The position numbers and the translations under genes were made by a program. Under the pieces are notes generated by a model. That model did not search any database, was not told where the DNA came from, and saw only the letters and a list, made by a program, of their open reading frames with translations. Of a stretch of DNA of 34,669 nucleotides, positions 1 to 9,543 are shown in pieces. Positions within the stretch are counted from its first letter, which is position 1. Each line of letters opens with the position of its first letter. Source of the DNA: Methanobrevibacter sp. (GTDB lineage Archaea > Methanobacteriota > Methanobacteria > Methanobacteriales > Methanobacteriaceae); assembly GCF_017427765.1 (NCBI RefSeq), contig NZ_JAFRSC010000009.1, positions 5,001-39,669 of the forward strand, written 5' to 3'.

Positions 1-1
1 A

Positions 2-325
2 TTCCTTGCCTATGAACGTGGTGAAAATTTGGCAAAGGACATTGGTGTTGAAGTTGTTTTGAGATGTTCTGCACAAAGGCAAATTTCCAAGGCATTTAAA
101 ATTTTAGGGCTTCATGAAGGTAAAATGAATTTATGTGCAGTATTGATAAATTGTGATGATTATACTGATGAGTTATCTTCTATTTTTACTTTTGATGAAA
201 GTGTTTTAATGCCTGATGAAGATAAACTTAAAAAAATCTACAAAATTGATGATTTGGAAATAAAGGATATGTCAATTGAAGAAATTTTAATTGATAGGAT
301 AACAAGACTCACAGTAGATTATTGA
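2..325 (+). CDS. KEOPS complex subunit Cgi121-like, C-terminal part
   Basis: The open frame runs in from before the window start, so only the last 107 codons are present. The sequence begins FLAYERGENLAKDIGVEV and contains VLRCSAQRQISKAFKILG, which I recognise as the conserved core of the Cgi121 (TPRKB-like) family. Cgi121 is an accessory subunit of the KEOPS complex, which makes the t6A modification of tRNA. The family assignment comes from motif memory and not from a search. A TTG at 29 could be mistaken for a start, but the reading frame continues upstream without a stop, so the gene is truncated by the window edge. Its 3' end overlaps the convergent aminotransferase-like gene by 17 nt. 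Confidence 0.7.
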   Translation, partial: FLAYERGENLAKDIGVEVVLRCSAQRQISKAFKILGLHEGKMNLCAVLINCDDYTDELSSIFTFDESVLMPDEDKLKKIYKIDDLEIKDMSIEEILIDRITRLTVDY

Positions 326-1268
326 TTTTTAAGTTTTCAATTATTTTATTTAAATGTTCTTTTTTAAGGCAGTTATAATCGAGATTTTTTATTTCTAAAC
401 ATATTGCTTTTTGTTTAACACGATTATAGTTTGGACAGGTTGTTATGAAACCGCTTTTATCTGTCGTTAATGTTTTCTTCAGATTCCATGAAATTTCTTT
501 AGCATTATCATTGGGAATAATAATATTGACGCCTCTTTTTTTGCTATGTAATGTGTTCGGAATGTATTTTTTTAAATGCTCTGTTGCATTTAATGTAACT
601 TCCAGATTTTTTTCCACATTATCAAGTTCCAGACATATACCACTTGATATAATATTGCTGGTTTTACTCAATTTTTGAGGCAGTGATGTGGATTTAAAAA
701 TTTCATCATTATTAGTTGAGATAAATCCTCCGCTTCCTACATTAATTATTTTTGGAGAACCTGTTGAAGCAAGGATAATATCTGAATATCTGCCGTTTCC
801 CAGGACATGTTTTTTATCTCCAATTCCTGCTGAAGCATCTTCAATTGTGGTGATATTATTGTTCTTACAATATTTTGAAATGCTTTTTGTATCTTGTTCG
901 GCACAATATCCTGCAAAACTTGTAAAAATTAATGCAGAGTTTTCATTTATTTCAAGTTCATCCAAATAATTTGGATTAATGAGTCCATCATCGGTTTTAA
1001 CTGTAATTAAATTCTTATTTAAAAATTTTGCAATTTGTTTAAATCCGTGCCAGCCTCCCTGATCAGGCACGATAACGTCTCCTTCAACACTTGAAAGTGC
1101 AATAAATATGCTGTTGTTTCCGCTGGAGGTTACTTTTGCAAATTCATGTGAAGTTAAATCTTTAATTTTCTCTTCGCATTTTTCTTCAAAATTGTCTTCA
1201 ATGTTTCCAAGAGCAACTTCAGACATTATTTTTCTTGTTTGTTGTGAAGGAGTTTTGAATTTAAACAT
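309..1268 (-). CDS. Short DegT/DnrJ/EryC1-type PLP-dependent aminotransferase
   Basis: A 319-residue fold-type I PLP enzyme of the DegT/AHBA-synthase type. Visible motifs are VTSSGNNSIFIALS near residues 46-59 (cofactor phosphate region), TIEDASAGIG near 141-150 (Asp contacting the pyridine nitrogen) and ASTGSPKIINVGSGG, with Lys173 as the probable Schiff-base lysine. Family members usually have about 370-400 residues, so this one is short, mainly in the C-terminal small domain. I start it at the ATG at 1268 and not at upstream in-frame codons: it follows a GAGGAT ribosome binding site and lies one base after the nreA stop. No sugar-pathway gene lies beside it, so the substrate is unknown. 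Co-transcription with nreA is inferred from the spacing. Confidence 0.7.
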   Translation of the reverse strand: MFKFKTPSQQTRKIMSEVALGNIEDNFEEKCEEKIKDLTSHEFAKVTSSGNNSIFIALSSVEGDVIVPDQGGWHGFKQIAKFLNKNLITVKTDDGLINPNYLDELEINENSALIFTSFAGYCAEQDTKSISKYCKNNNITTIEDASAGIGDKKHVLGNGRYSDIILASTGSPKIINVGSGGFISTNNDEIFKSTSLPQKLSKTSNIISSGICLELDNVEKNLEVTLNATEHLKKYIPNTLHSKKRGVNIIIPNDNAKEISWNLKKTLTTDKSGFITTCPNYNRVKQKAICLEIKNLDYNCLKKEHLNKIIENLKINNLL

Positions 1269-1269
1269 A

Positions 1270-2442
1270 TTATCCTCTTTTAAAGTACATATCCAATGTG
1301 GTTTGCTTTGTATGGAGCATTTCATTTAATAATGTGCCCTGTTTAACATATCTGTTAATTGGTATTCTCAATTTTTCTCCGGAATATTTTAAACAATCTT
1401 CTAATGTTTCAAATTCCAAATACGGCCTCATCATGGCTTCTTTAATATTTTCCCTTACATTAAAAACGCCCAATGGAACATAACCATCATATGCTTCTCT
1501 CAGTATTATCAAACCTGATTGTTTTTTAATTTTTAATAAGTAGTCAAGAACTACCATTTTGGCTGTATAGTAACATCCTCCAACTCGGGAATATTCTTTT
1601 TTACCCCCGTTGGTTTCATAATCTGAAAATATTAATTCTTCATTTTTCATTAATTTTATAAATGCTTCATACCATTCATATTGCCATTCGGTAGGTGTTA
1701 GTATGATAATATAATAATTGTTAAGCGCTCCGAATTCAAATAATCTATAAGTGTCCAGTCTTTCAAATTTGCGAACTTCTTTTAAAAATTCATCCGCCAG
1801 AGTAGTATCGCATGCGGTAATCGACCATCGTGTAGGAACTAACTTTCGTTTATTTTTGGTTCCGATAGCCCCGACAGAAAATGCTTTTTGCATTGCTGAG
1901 AAAGGTACTTCTTTATTGTGGAGATTTAAAACTGCTTCAGCTGCTTTTAAATCAGTATCATAAAATGTTTTTTCAAGTTGTCTGTCCCATCTGACAGCAT
2001 CAATATCGAATTTTTCAATAACTGCACTTGGCCCATGGGGCATGCTGTCTTCTGTAAGCATGGATCCGGTTGGCCTTTTTCCGAAGGTAGCCTCACTGTC
2101 AATTGATTTGGATGCAAGTGAAATGTCCTGTAGTTTTTCAACAAAAGGATTTTCCAAATCATCAATTTTAATTAATTGTTTTCCTCTAACGAGACTCATT
2201 CGATAGTTTATAATTTCGTCCTGAGTTTTATTTTCACTAATCCAAGACTCCGGTGAATCCATAATGTATGTATCTCCCATTTGAGAGCTCATCATTGGGC
2301 CTGCATAAACTTTAGGATATGACCATCTTCCAATAAAAACTGATGGGGGTGTTGTTCCTTCTAAATTTTTCCCAACTTTAACAGATTTCATTTGAATTTG
2401 TTCTGTTAATTTTGCAAGATAAGCGTTTTTAGTGGTTTTCAT
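1270..2442 (-). CDS. nreA: DNA repair protein NreA
   Basis: A 390-residue archaeal Nre family protein. Family-like segments include [20 protein letters not shown] near the N-terminus, [18 protein letters not shown] in the middle and [15 protein letters not shown]. The C-terminus ends in [11 protein letters not shown], a PCNA-interacting (PIP-box) peptide with Gln380, Leu383, Tyr386 and Phe387. Known Nre proteins act in repair of DNA damage such as mitomycin C lesions and bind PCNA through this tail. Unlike some relatives, the N-terminus here shows no cysteine zinc-binding motif. No Shine-Dalgarno sequence precedes the ATG, so the message may be leaderless, with its promoter inside the gua terminator region. 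Confidence 0.85.
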   Translation of the reverse strand: MKTTKNAYLAKLTEQIQMKSVKVGKNLEGTTPPSVFIGRWSYPKVYAGPMMSSQMGDTYIMDSPESWISENKTQDEIINYRMSLVRGKQLIKIDDLENPFVEKLQDISLASKSIDSEATFGKRPTGSMLTEDSMPHGPSAVIEKFDIDAVRWDRQLEKTFYDTDLKAAEAVLNLHNKEVPFSAMQKAFSVGAIGTKNKRKLVPTRWSITACDTTLADEFLKEVRKFERLDTYRLFEFGALNNYYIIILTPTEWQYEWYEAFIKLMKNEELIFSDYETNGGKKEYSRVGGCYYTAKMVVLDYLLKIKKQSGLIILREAYDGYVPLGVFNVRENIKEAMMRPYLEFETLEDCLKYSGEKLRIPINRYVKQGTLLNEMLHTKQTTLDMYFKRG

Positions 2443-2463
2443 AATTTTAAAAAAAGTAAAAAT

Positions 2464-2489
2464 AAATACTATTGATTAAAATAGTATTT
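2464..2489 (-). terminator. Hairpin terminator after the gua cluster
   Basis: A perfect 10-bp inverted repeat (AAATACTATT / AATAGTATTT) with a 6-base loop. Read on the minus strand it overlaps the guaAB stop codon and is followed by a T-rich run. It lies between guaAB and nreA, so it probably ends the gua transcript. T-runs alone can terminate archaeal transcription; the role of the hairpin is inferred. Confidence 0.55.
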
Positions 2490-3414
2490 AACAGAATTCG
2501 ATGGTTGCTGGTGGTTTGTCACTTACAGAAAGTGCCACGTGAGTGACTTCTGAAATTTCAGAGGTAATTCTTTTGGAAATTGTTTGAATTAACTCCCAAG
2601 GAAGTTCCGCTACAGATGCGGTCATTGCATCAATTGAGTTAACAATTCTAACTACCACTAAGTATCCAAAGTCTCTTTGGTCACCTTTAACACCAGTAAC
2701 TTTAGTATCGGTTAACACTGCGAAGTATTGCCATACTTCTTCATTAAGTCCTCTAGCTTCAACTTCATCACAAACGATTTTGTTTGCTTTTCTACAGATT
2801 TCAACGTTTTCTCTGGTAAGTGCTCCAACAACACGTACTCCAAGACCAGGCCCTGGGAAAGGTTGTCTGTATACAGTTGTTTTTGGAAGATCTAATTCAT
2901 CACCAATTTCTCTTACTTCATCTTTGTATAAGTCACGAATCGGTTCGCAGAGTTCTAATTCCATTCCGCTTGGAAGTGCTAGGTTATGGTGGGATTTGAT
3001 TTCGCCTTTGGTTTCAATCCAATCAGGTGCGATAGTTCCTTGTACTAAGAATTTAGCTCCTGATTTAATTGCTTCTCTTTCAAATACTTCGATAAATACT
3101 CTTCCAATTATTTTTCTTTTTTCTTCCGGATCTTCAACGCCTGCAAGCGCATCCATGAATTCGTCGGAAGCATCTACAAATTTGAAATTTAATCTGTCTT
3201 TGAATGTATTGGTTACCTGTTCAACTTCACCTTCTCTTAATAGACCATGGTCTACAAAAACTGCAGTTAAATTATCTCCAATTGCTTCTTGAACTAGTAC
3301 TGAACATACAGAACTGTCTACTCCTCCAGATAATGCAATTATAGCTTTTTCATCACCTATTTGGTCTTTAATTTTTTGAATTGCATCATCAATAAATTCT
3401 TTTGGACTTAACAT
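2488..3414 (-). CDS. guaAB: GMP synthase (glutamine-hydrolysing), ATP-pyrophosphatase subunit B
   Basis: A 308-residue subunit that adenylylates XMP and aminates it to GMP with ammonia from the separate glutaminase subunit. The PP-loop SGGVDSS is at residues 29-35, and later conserved blocks are [10 protein letters not shown] and the C-terminal SDKPPATIE. In many archaea GMP synthase is split into GuaAA and GuaAB, in contrast to the single bacterial GuaA; the length fits the archaeal subunit. I chose the ATG at 3414 ([10 protein letters not shown]) over in-frame starts further up because it follows GAGGAATAAA and lies just after the stop of the small upstream gene. Confidence 0.95.
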   Translation of the reverse strand: MLSPKEFIDDAIQKIKDQIGDEKAIIALSGGVDSSVCSVLVQEAIGDNLTAVFVDHGLLREGEVEQVTNTFKDRLNFKFVDASDEFMDALAGVEDPEEKRKIIGRVFIEVFEREAIKSGAKFLVQGTIAPDWIETKGEIKSHHNLALPSGMELELCEPIRDLYKDEVREIGDELDLPKTTVYRQPFPGPGLGVRVVGALTRENVEICRKANKIVCDEVEARGLNEEVWQYFAVLTDTKVTGVKGDQRDFGYLVVVRIVNSIDAMTASVAELPWELIQTISKRITSEISEVTHVALSVSDKPPATIEFC

Positions 3415-3415
3415 T

Positions 3416-3673
3416 TTATTCCTCATCTTCTTCTTCGTAATCTTCAATTATTTGTTTAATCATAGCTTCAAGGCCATTGTCATTACCGGACTCAATAGCT
3501 TCATAAATATCATCATATTTGACGAATTTTTCAAGTTTTACAGATTTAGCTCCAATTCCTGAAATTCTAAATCCGTATTCTTCATCACCAATTTGTATAT
3601 TGACATATTTTCTTTTTAAACCTGCTTTATTGTCTTGTGCTTTTGTTGCTAAATCTTCTGCATTATCAATCAT
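3416..3673 (-). CDS. Small acidic protein inserted between the two GMP synthase subunits
   Basis: An 85-residue soluble protein that I do not recognise. It has a charged N-terminal helix region, a central strand-like segment [18 protein letters not shown], and a very acidic C-terminus (DYEEEDEE). The ATG at 3673 is preferred over one seven codons earlier: AGGTG stands before it and it avoids overlapping guaAA. It lies 8 nt after the guaAA stop and 1 nt before the guaAB start, so translation with both subunits is likely. A role with GMP synthetase, for example in subunit assembly or regulation, is inference from position only. Confidence 0.7.
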   Translation of the reverse strand: MIDNAEDLATKAQDNKAGLKRKYVNIQIGDEEYGFRISGIGAKSVKLEKFVKYDDIYEAIESGNDNGLEAMIKQIIEDYEEEDEE

Positions 3674-3681
3674 TCTTACAC

Positions 3682-4239
3682 CTATTTTTGGCAAATTTTA
3701 TAAAAGTTTTCAAAAATTATTGATCCTTTTGGAGTATGATGTACTTCCGGATGGAATTGGATTCCATAAACATCTTTATCTTTATGTTTAAAGGATTCAA
3801 TGTCACATAAATTAGAACTAGCTAAGATTTCAAAATCTTCAGGGATTTTTGTTACTTCATCTTTGTGGGAAGACCAAACATCCATTTCAGGTGCTAATCC
3901 TTCAAATAAATTTTCATCAGTGTTAATATTAATTTTCACTTGAGCATAACTTTCAGTATCAGAAGTTTTAACTTCTCCACCATATGCTTTTGCAATTAAC
4001 TGGTGTCCAAGACATATTCCTAAAATCGGCAAATCAAAGTGTTTTATATATTCTTCACTCATACCCGCACCTTCAAGTGAAGGACCTCCTCCTAAAATTA
4101 ATCCTATAGGATTTTCAGCTTCAATTTCTTTGATTGTCAAATCATTTGAAACCAATTTGGAAGGTATTTTAAGATATTGCAAACTTCTCTGAATTCTATG
4201 ATTGTATTGTCCTTTGTTATTGATAACTAATATTGTCAT
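3682..4239 (-). CDS. guaAA: GMP synthase, glutamine amidotransferase subunit A
   Basis: A 185-residue class I glutamine amidotransferase that releases ammonia from glutamine for the partner subunit GuaAB. The nucleophile is Cys76 in GICLGHQ, and the His163/Glu165 pair lies in QFHPEVHH. The oxyanion region LGGGPS is near residues 49-54. The length matches stand-alone archaeal GuaAA. I place the start at the ATG at 4239 because GGAG stands 7 nt before it; an ATG four codons upstream has no such site. It is the first gene of the three-gene cluster. Confidence 0.93.
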   Translation of the reverse strand: MTILVINNKGQYNHRIQRSLQYLKIPSKLVSNDLTIKEIEAENPIGLILGGGPSLEGAGMSEEYIKHFDLPILGICLGHQLIAKAYGGEVKTSDTESYAQVKININTDENLFEGLAPEMDVWSSHKDEVTKIPEDFEILASSNLCDIESFKHKDKDVYGIQFHPEVHHTPKGSIIFENFYKICQK

Positions 4240-4298
4240 TTTATGCTCCATGAAAATATAATAATATTATTTTTGGTTTTTTTATTTATTATAGTTAT

Positions 4299-4309
4299 CT
4301 TATATGTTA
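4299..4309 (-). promoter_or_regulatory. Probable TATA box for the gua cluster
   Basis: On the minus strand this reads as an archaeal box A-like CATATAAG about 60 nt before the guaAA start, within a strongly AT-rich gap that also serves the divergent 48-codon gene. The background is so AT-rich that the exact position is uncertain. Confidence 0.3.
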
Positions 4310-4345
4310 TGAAAAATAGTAGTAATTTCCATGCATTCCCTTAAA

Positions 4346-4354
4346 TTTATATAT
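4346..4354 (+). promoter_or_regulatory. TATA box of the 48-codon membrane peptide gene
   Basis: TTTATATAT, a near-consensus archaeal box A, is centred about 28 nt before the ATG at 4378. Transcription would start within a few bases of the ATG, so the message would be almost leaderless. This fits the absence of a strong ribosome binding site. Confidence 0.5.
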
Positions 4355-4377
4355 GACATTGTATAAATGTGAAGTAC

Positions 4378-4524
4378 ATGGAATTACAAGATTTAATATT
4401 TATTATAATTGCAATATTAGTTGCAGTAGTATTGTTAAAAGTATTCATGTGGTTATTGCCAGTGATTGTAGTATTGTTAATTGCATTCTTTATTTATATC
4501 TACTTAAAAGAAAGATATTATTAA
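4378..4524 (+). CDS. 48-residue membrane peptide
   Basis: A short frame encoding two hydrophobic segments, roughly residues 5-22 and 24-42, joined by KVFMW, with a basic tail KERYY. Composition is almost purely membrane (Ile, Leu, Val, Phe), which is unlikely for a random frame of this length in AT-rich DNA but not impossible. Support for a real gene is the well-placed TATA box and the near-leaderless start. Its stop overlaps the stop of the convergent trxB gene by 4 nt. I do not recognise a family; function is unknown. Confidence 0.55.
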   Translation: MELQDLIFIIIAILVAVVLLKVFMWLLPVIVVLLIAFFIYIYLKERYY

Positions 4525-5441
4525 CTTTTTTGTTTAATATCTGTGTATGCTGAAGTTGCAGCCACTGCACCTTCACCGCATGCTACAACCCACTGTTTTA
4601 GACCAACACATACATCACCGATTGCATAAACATAGTCAATGTTAGTTTTTTGCTCCTTATCAGTTATGATATGGCCTGTTTTATCAAGATCAACTCCCAA
4701 TTGAGTTGCCAATTCAGTATGAGGGATGTATCCGACACTTATGAAAACACCATTTGTTGGAATTTCTTTTAGTTCTCCTGTTTTTGTATCTTTTAAAACA
4801 ACTGCTTCAACCAGCATTTCACCTTTTATCTCTTCAACGGTTGCATTAAGGATGGTTTTAATGCCTTCCTGTTTAATCATGTCCTGTAAATGTTGCTGGG
4901 CTCTGAATTCATCTCTTCTGTGAATTATTGTCACGTTTGCTCCGAGATTTTTAAGATAAATTGCTTCCTGAAGTGCACTGTTTCCTCCGCCCACCATGAC
5001 AATATCACGTCCTGCAAAGAAAAATCCGTCACATGTCGCACAGTAGCTTACTCCTTTTCCTTTAAATTCTTCTTCACCTTTTGCTTCAAGGTGTCTGTGT
5101 GAGCTTCCTGTTGCTAAAATGACTGTTTTTGTTAAATATTCATCTTTATTGGTTTTGACTGTAAATCTGTATTCATTATCATTTTGTGTGATTGCCTCTA
5201 CATTTTCCATTTCATGCAATTCGCAGTTTTTGATTGCCTGCGCTTTAATTTTTTCAATTAGTTCCATACCTGAAATGCTTTCAAAACCGGGATAGTTTTC
5301 CATTTGTGGAACTTCACGGCCGATTCCACCGGCCAAATCCCTATCGATTATTAAGTTTTTAGTTCCCTGACGGCCAGCATAAATTCCGGCTGTAAGACCT
5401 CCCGGACCTGCACCTATTATGATAATGTCATATTTGTTCAT
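4521..5441 (-). CDS. trxB: Thioredoxin reductase
   Basis: A 306-residue low-molecular-weight thioredoxin reductase. The FAD site GAGPGG is at residues 10-15, the redox-active CATC at 134-137, the second dinucleotide site VGGGNSA near 150-156, followed by HRRDEFRA, and a C-terminal FAD motif YAIGDV. It transfers electrons from a reduced nicotinamide (or, in some methanogens, F420H2) through FAD and the disulfide to thioredoxin. The HRRxxxR motif favours NADPH, but this is inferred. GAGGAT precedes the ATG. It stands alone, with its own upstream AT-rich promoter region. Confidence 0.92.
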   Translation of the reverse strand: MNKYDIIIIGAGPGGLTAGIYAGRQGTKNLIIDRDLAGGIGREVPQMENYPGFESISGMELIEKIKAQAIKNCELHEMENVEAITQNDNEYRFTVKTNKDEYLTKTVILATGSSHRHLEAKGEEEFKGKGVSYCATCDGFFFAGRDIVMVGGGNSALQEAIYLKNLGANVTIIHRRDEFRAQQHLQDMIKQEGIKTILNATVEEIKGEMLVEAVVLKDTKTGELKEIPTNGVFISVGYIPHTELATQLGVDLDKTGHIITDKEQKTNIDYVYAIGDVCVGLKQWVVACGEGAVAATSAYTDIKQKS

Positions 5442-5558
5442 TTTAAATCCTCATTAACTTTCACTTAAAGTAATTTAGTAAGTTTATATTAATTAATTTT
5501 TTTGAGAAGAGGGTGTGGTTTGATATTTTTTTGAAGGTGTGTTTTAAAAAAAGTGTAG

Positions 5559-5581
5559 TTGGTGTTTTGATTAAACACCAA
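5559..5581 (-). terminator. Hairpin terminator after the HEAT-repeat gene
   Basis: A perfect 9-bp inverted repeat (TTGGTGTTT / AAACACCAA) with a 5-base loop lies about 18 nt past the HEAT gene stop. On the minus strand a run of seven T follows shortly after. The rest of the 158-nt gap contains the trxB leader and no gene. Confidence 0.6.
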
Positions 5582-5599
5582 TATTTTTAGCATATGAAT

Positions 5600-6181
5600 T
5601 TAAACGTCGTAACCATATTCTTTGAAAACTCCAAGGATTCTGAATTTATTTACTTCTTTTCCAAATTCAGTACCTTTATGTTGCTCTGCAACTTGTTCTA
5701 ATTCCTCTTTATTCAATGTTTTTAATAATGTTACACGAATTGCAAGATTTTCATTCTCATCGTTGATATGGTCCATGATAATGCCCTTGTCTTTGTAACA
5801 GATTATTGCCATCAGACGAATTTTCATATTAGGGTCATCAATATATTCTTTGATAATGGCAGGATTTTCAATTTTTGAAAGCGCTATTGCTTGAAGTCCA
5901 TCATCAGAGTCATTTTTGACAAAATCTAATAAAAATGTTTCGTCAGTAATTTTTTTAATAGCTTCGCCACGAGTTTCACGATCAGAGTCATTTTTAGCAA
6001 CATCCATTAATGCACTATTATTGTCTGGAAGTCTTTCTATCGCTGCACGACGAACATCAATATCTGGATCATTTTTTGCCAGATTTTCTAAAACGCTCAT
6101 GTCTTTAATTTTTGGTATTGCTTTTTTTCTAACATTCGGGTCTCTGTGTTCCCATTTAGGTGTTCTGTTAAATAATCCCAT
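5600..6181 (-). CDS. HEAT-repeat protein
   Basis: A 193-residue soluble protein built of about five or six short helical repeats. Each has a pattern like LxxLAKNDPDxxVRRAAIERL, for example near residues 15-45, 50-75 and 80-105, typical of HEAT or PBS-lyase-like repeats. Such proteins usually act as protein-binding scaffolds. No catalytic motif is visible. GGTGAT stands before the ATG. It appears to be a single-gene transcript between two hairpin terminators. Partner and process are unknown. Confidence 0.75.
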   Translation of the reverse strand: MGLFNRTPKWEHRDPNVRKKAIPKIKDMSVLENLAKNDPDIDVRRAAIERLPDNNSALMDVAKNDSDRETRGEAIKKITDETFLLDFVKNDSDDGLQAIALSKIENPAIIKEYIDDPNMKIRLMAIICYKDKGIIMDHINDENENLAIRVTLLKTLNKEELEQVAEQHKGTEFGKEVNKFRILGVFKEYGYDV

Positions 6182-6323
6182 AATATCACCAAACTTTAGT
6201 TAAATTTAATTTTATTATTGGTTAATATATATTTGTTTTTATAGTTTAAATGGGATATTCGGAATTGAAAAAAAATAGTAGTGTATTTGCTATAATGAGC
6301 TAATTTTAAAAAAAAGAATTTTT

Positions 6324-6344
6324 GGAAAACTCAATTGAGTTTCC
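6324..6344 (-). terminator. Hairpin terminator after gatE
   Basis: An imperfect palindrome centred on ACTCAATTGAGT, extended by GGAAA and TTCC with a one-base bulge, directly follows the gatE stop. On the minus strand a T-rich run (eight T) follows. It probably ends the long vor-gat transcript. The remaining gap up to the HEAT gene (6182-6323) holds only that gene's AT-rich promoter region. Confidence 0.6.
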
Positions 6345-8210
6345 CTATATTAATTTTTGAATTTCTTCACGTACAATTTTATTAACTACGCCACCGTCTG
6401 CTTTTCCTTTAAGTTGTTTCATACACATTCCCATTAAAGGACCCATTGCACCCATTTGGCGTTCTTTGACCATTGCTTCATTATCTGCAACAATGTCTGC
6501 AATGATTTTGGCAACATCATCTTCACTGAGCATAGTCAAATTGTTTTTCTCAGCAATTTCGCCAATATCCATTTCTGGAGTTTTAATTGTTTCAACTGCC
6601 AATTTACGAACACTGTCTTTTGCAATTTTGCCGTCAGCTAAAAGTGTAAATATGCCTTTGAAGTGGTCTAAAGTCAATATGTCAATGTCAAAGCCTTCTC
6701 TTCTGATTTCTCTAAGGTCATATGCAAGAAGTGAAGCGACAGGTGTTGCATCGACATTAACATCTTTTAAAATGTTTTCAAAAGTGTCTGCAACTTGCCT
6801 TTTAACAAGCTGTGATGCCAAATCTTTGCTTAATTTATACTCTTCAATAATTCTTGCCTGTTTGACATCAGGAAGTTCCGGCAAATTATTTGCAATTGGT
6901 TCGATTCTGTCTTGTGTAATTTTAAATAATGGAATATCGGTTTCCAGATACATCCTATTTGCGGTTGGAAGCGGTCTCATGTATTCGGTGTTTCCGTCAT
7001 CAAGTGCCTTTCTGGTCTCTTCTACAACACCTTCAAGACCTAAATTGGCTCTTCTTTTTACTTCTTCAAGTGCGGAAATGGCCACATCTTCATCATGAGC
7101 AACAATAATGAATGCATCATCTTCTCCAATTTCTAAGAATTCAGATACTGCATCAACTTCATCTTGTGTAATTCCATAAGCAGGTAATTCATCGGAGTGG
7201 AAAATACCTGAAACTCCACGTTTTTTAGCATAACTTGCAATTTCAGTTCCAAATCTTCTTCCTGGCTGTACTTCACGACCAATTAAACCGGAATAACCTT
7301 TTAAAACTACAGCTTTAATTGTTTCAGCTGATTTTAAAATTTTAGATTCAGTGTCTTTGAATAATTCATCTAAATCATGAATTTCTTCTAAAACTTCAGC
7401 ATTTCTTGCTTGAAGTTCTTTTTTAATGTCAATCAATTCTAACTGTCTTGTAACTTCACGGTTTACAATTTCTGCCATTAAATCCAAATCCTGAACACCT
7501 TTGATTTCTACACGTGCACCTTCGGCAATTGAAATGTTTAAATCTTGCCTTATTGTTCCAAGACCTCTTTTGACATTTGTACTTCTTAGGATTTGACCTA
7601 ACATATATGCAACTTCTCTTACCTGATCAGGATGGTGCATTGAAGGGTCTGTTGTAATTTCAGCTAAAGGAATACCTAATCTGTCTAATCTGAATTCGGT
7701 AAATCCGTCTTTAGTTTCAACTCTTCTTGCAGCGTCTTCCTCTAGGCCAAGACTTTCAATAACAACTTTTCCGTATGGGGTATCCAGATATCCGTCGGTT
7801 GCAACCATTCCGGTTCTTTGAAATCCTCCGGTGTTACTTCCATCAATAACCTGTTTTCTCATAGTGTGGAATTCATCCACAATGTGCATGTTCATTAAAC
7901 AGGCAATTGTAATACAAATGTCAAGAGCTTCTTCATTCAGGCTGTGAGGCGGTTCGTCATCGTTTTCAACAAGACATGTATGTTTTTCAAAATTTTCATA
8001 TTTGAAATTAAGGCCTCTTAAGGATTCTTGCAATGCAGCTCTGTCGATTTCTCCAAGCTCTGATTGTGTTGGTCTTAATTTTCTTTGAATCAATTCATTA
8101 AAATCATCATCAACAAGTTCTGTTTTACATGGGCAGAATAATTTATGTTGACTGTTTAACTGTTGGTGAATTTCAAGTCCCATTTTTAATCCTAATTTTT
8201 CATAATCCAT
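6345..8210 (-). CDS. gatE: Glutamyl-tRNA(Gln) amidotransferase subunit E
   Basis: A 621-residue archaeal GatE, the tRNA-binding kinase/transamidase subunit that converts Glu-tRNA(Gln) to Gln-tRNA(Gln) together with GatD. It begins [20 protein letters not shown], the typical GatB/GatE cradle start, with [16 protein letters not shown] further on. A GAD-type insertion (region [20 protein letters not shown]) distinguishes GatE from GatB, and the C-terminus is a YqeY-like helical tail. Length fits the family. It lies 12 nt after gatD with a GGGAG ribosome binding site. Confidence 0.96.
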   Translation of the reverse strand: MDYEKLGLKMGLEIHQQLNSQHKLFCPCKTELVDDDFNELIQRKLRPTQSELGEIDRAALQESLRGLNFKYENFEKHTCLVENDDEPPHSLNEEALDICITIACLMNMHIVDEFHTMRKQVIDGSNTGGFQRTGMVATDGYLDTPYGKVVIESLGLEEDAARRVETKDGFTEFRLDRLGIPLAEITTDPSMHHPDQVREVAYMLGQILRSTNVKRGLGTIRQDLNISIAEGARVEIKGVQDLDLMAEIVNREVTRQLELIDIKKELQARNAEVLEEIHDLDELFKDTESKILKSAETIKAVVLKGYSGLIGREVQPGRRFGTEIASYAKKRGVSGIFHSDELPAYGITQDEVDAVSEFLEIGEDDAFIIVAHDEDVAISALEEVKRRANLGLEGVVEETRKALDDGNTEYMRPLPTANRMYLETDIPLFKITQDRIEPIANNLPELPDVKQARIIEEYKLSKDLASQLVKRQVADTFENILKDVNVDATPVASLLAYDLREIRREGFDIDILTLDHFKGIFTLLADGKIAKDSVRKLAVETIKTPEMDIGEIAEKNNLTMLSEDDVAKIIADIVADNEAMVKERQMGAMGPLMGMCMKQLKGKADGGVVNKIVREEIQKLI

Positions 8211-8222
8211 TTTAACAGCTCC

Positions 8223-9533
8223 CTAGTTTAAGAAATCCTTAATTGATGATTTTTCCTTAAATTCACCAGCAATATTTTCATGCATAATTTCTTTTACTCT
8301 ATTGTAATCGTCACTTTGACCTAATGCCCAACATAATTTAACATATGTGGTTTCAGGGGTCATGTCAAGTCCTGAAATTACTCCTGCATCTAATATTTCA
8401 CGGCCAGTTGAGTAAACATTCATGTTCACTCTTCCGTAAAGACATTGTGATGTCATGATTACTGGAATATTTTCATCTTGAGCTCTTTTAAATGAGTCGA
8501 TTAAGTTATTTGGAACATGTCCAAGTCCTGTTCCTTCAATGACAAGGCCTTTGTAACCTTTATCAATATGATACTCAATGAATTCTTCAGAAATTCCTGG
8601 AAAACTTTTAATGAATCCGACTTTTTCTTCAATTGCAGTATTGAGTTCCAATTCATTAGCTCCTCTTTTGGTGTATGAATAGTCTGGGTTAATGTCAACT
8701 TTTTTATTTTGAATTTTAGCTATTGGCTGAGCATTGATGCTTCTGAAAGTATCTCTGCGGCTGGTATGCATTTTTCTCACTTTGGTTCCCTGATGTAGGT
8801 AAGTGTATTCATCGTTTAGGCTTCCATGCATACAGACACAGACTTCAGCAATGTCTCCTTTAGCAGCAATTACAGAATCGATTAAATTGATGTTGGCATC
8901 ACTGGAAGGTCTGTCGGAACTTCTTTGAGCACCTGTAATAATAATTGGAACTGGTGTTTTTATCATAAAGCTCAATGCCGCTGATGTATAATGCATTGTA
9001 TCTGTACCATGAGCTATAACAACGCCGTCTGCTCCATTGGAGATATCATTTGCTATTTCTTCAGCAGCTTTAACCCAGTATTCGGGCTTCATGTTTTCAC
9101 TTAAAATATTGTATAATGCTTTAACATTGTAGTTAGCATAATCCAATAATTCCGGGTTTGCTTTAACTAAATCGGATGCTGTAAATTTAGGGTGTACCGC
9201 TCCGGTTCTGTAATCAATAACGGATGATACTGTACCTCCGGTTGAAACAATTGATATGTTCTGTTTAGACGGATCGTTAGGAATTTCAGTTTCATCATAA
9301 CCGATTTTTGGTTTGTCTCCTTTTTCAATTAACTCAGCAGTTGTATCCTCGATAGCTACACCAATGTTGTAACCGCTTGATAATTTTATAACAAGATATC
9401 CGTCATCAGCATCTTCAGGCCTATCAAGTAAAATACCGGTATAAGAGATGTCTTCTTTATTGACTTTGACTGTATCTCCTATACTTAAATTATTATCTTC
9501 GATATATTTTCTAGAAATTTCTTTATAAGTCAT
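8223..9533 (-). CDS. gatD: Glutamyl-tRNA(Gln) amidotransferase subunit D
   Basis: A 436-residue asparaginase-type glutaminase that supplies ammonia to GatE. An N-terminal small domain of about 90 residues precedes the asparaginase fold. The first active-site block is STGGTVSS (97-104) and the second is [10 protein letters not shown] (174-183); [14 protein letters not shown] follows. The start at 9533 is preceded by GTGAT. The gene lies only 10 nt after vorA, so gatD and gatE appear to be carried on the same message as the oxidoreductase genes. Confidence 0.95.
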   Translation of the reverse strand: MTYKEISRKYIEDNNLSIGDTVKVNKEDISYTGILLDRPEDADDGYLVIKLSSGYNIGVAIEDTTAELIEKGDKPKIGYDETEIPNDPSKQNISIVSTGGTVSSVIDYRTGAVHPKFTASDLVKANPELLDYANYNVKALYNILSENMKPEYWVKAAEEIANDISNGADGVVIAHGTDTMHYTSAALSFMIKTPVPIIITGAQRSSDRPSSDANINLIDSVIAAKGDIAEVCVCMHGSLNDEYTYLHQGTKVRKMHTSRRDTFRSINAQPIAKIQNKKVDINPDYSYTKRGANELELNTAIEEKVGFIKSFPGISEEFIEYHIDKGYKGLVIEGTGLGHVPNNLIDSFKRAQDENIPVIMTSQCLYGRVNMNVYSTGREILDAGVISGLDMTPETTYVKLCWALGQSDDYNRVKEIMHENIAGEFKEKSSIKDFLN

Positions 9534-9543
9534 TAAATCACGC

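Noticed and set aside
2780..3292. A 170-codon plus-strand frame opposite guaAB
   Set aside because: It is serine- and proline-rich antisense of a strongly conserved gene, without a ribosome binding site.
4353..4553. A 66-codon plus-strand frame before trxB
   Set aside because: It is out of frame with the better placed 48-codon membrane peptide, has mixed cysteine-rich composition, and runs further into trxB on the opposite strand.
6466..7098. A 210-codon plus-strand frame opposite gatE
   Set aside because: It is an antisense shadow of the conserved GatE coding sequence, with serine/leucine-rich low-information composition.
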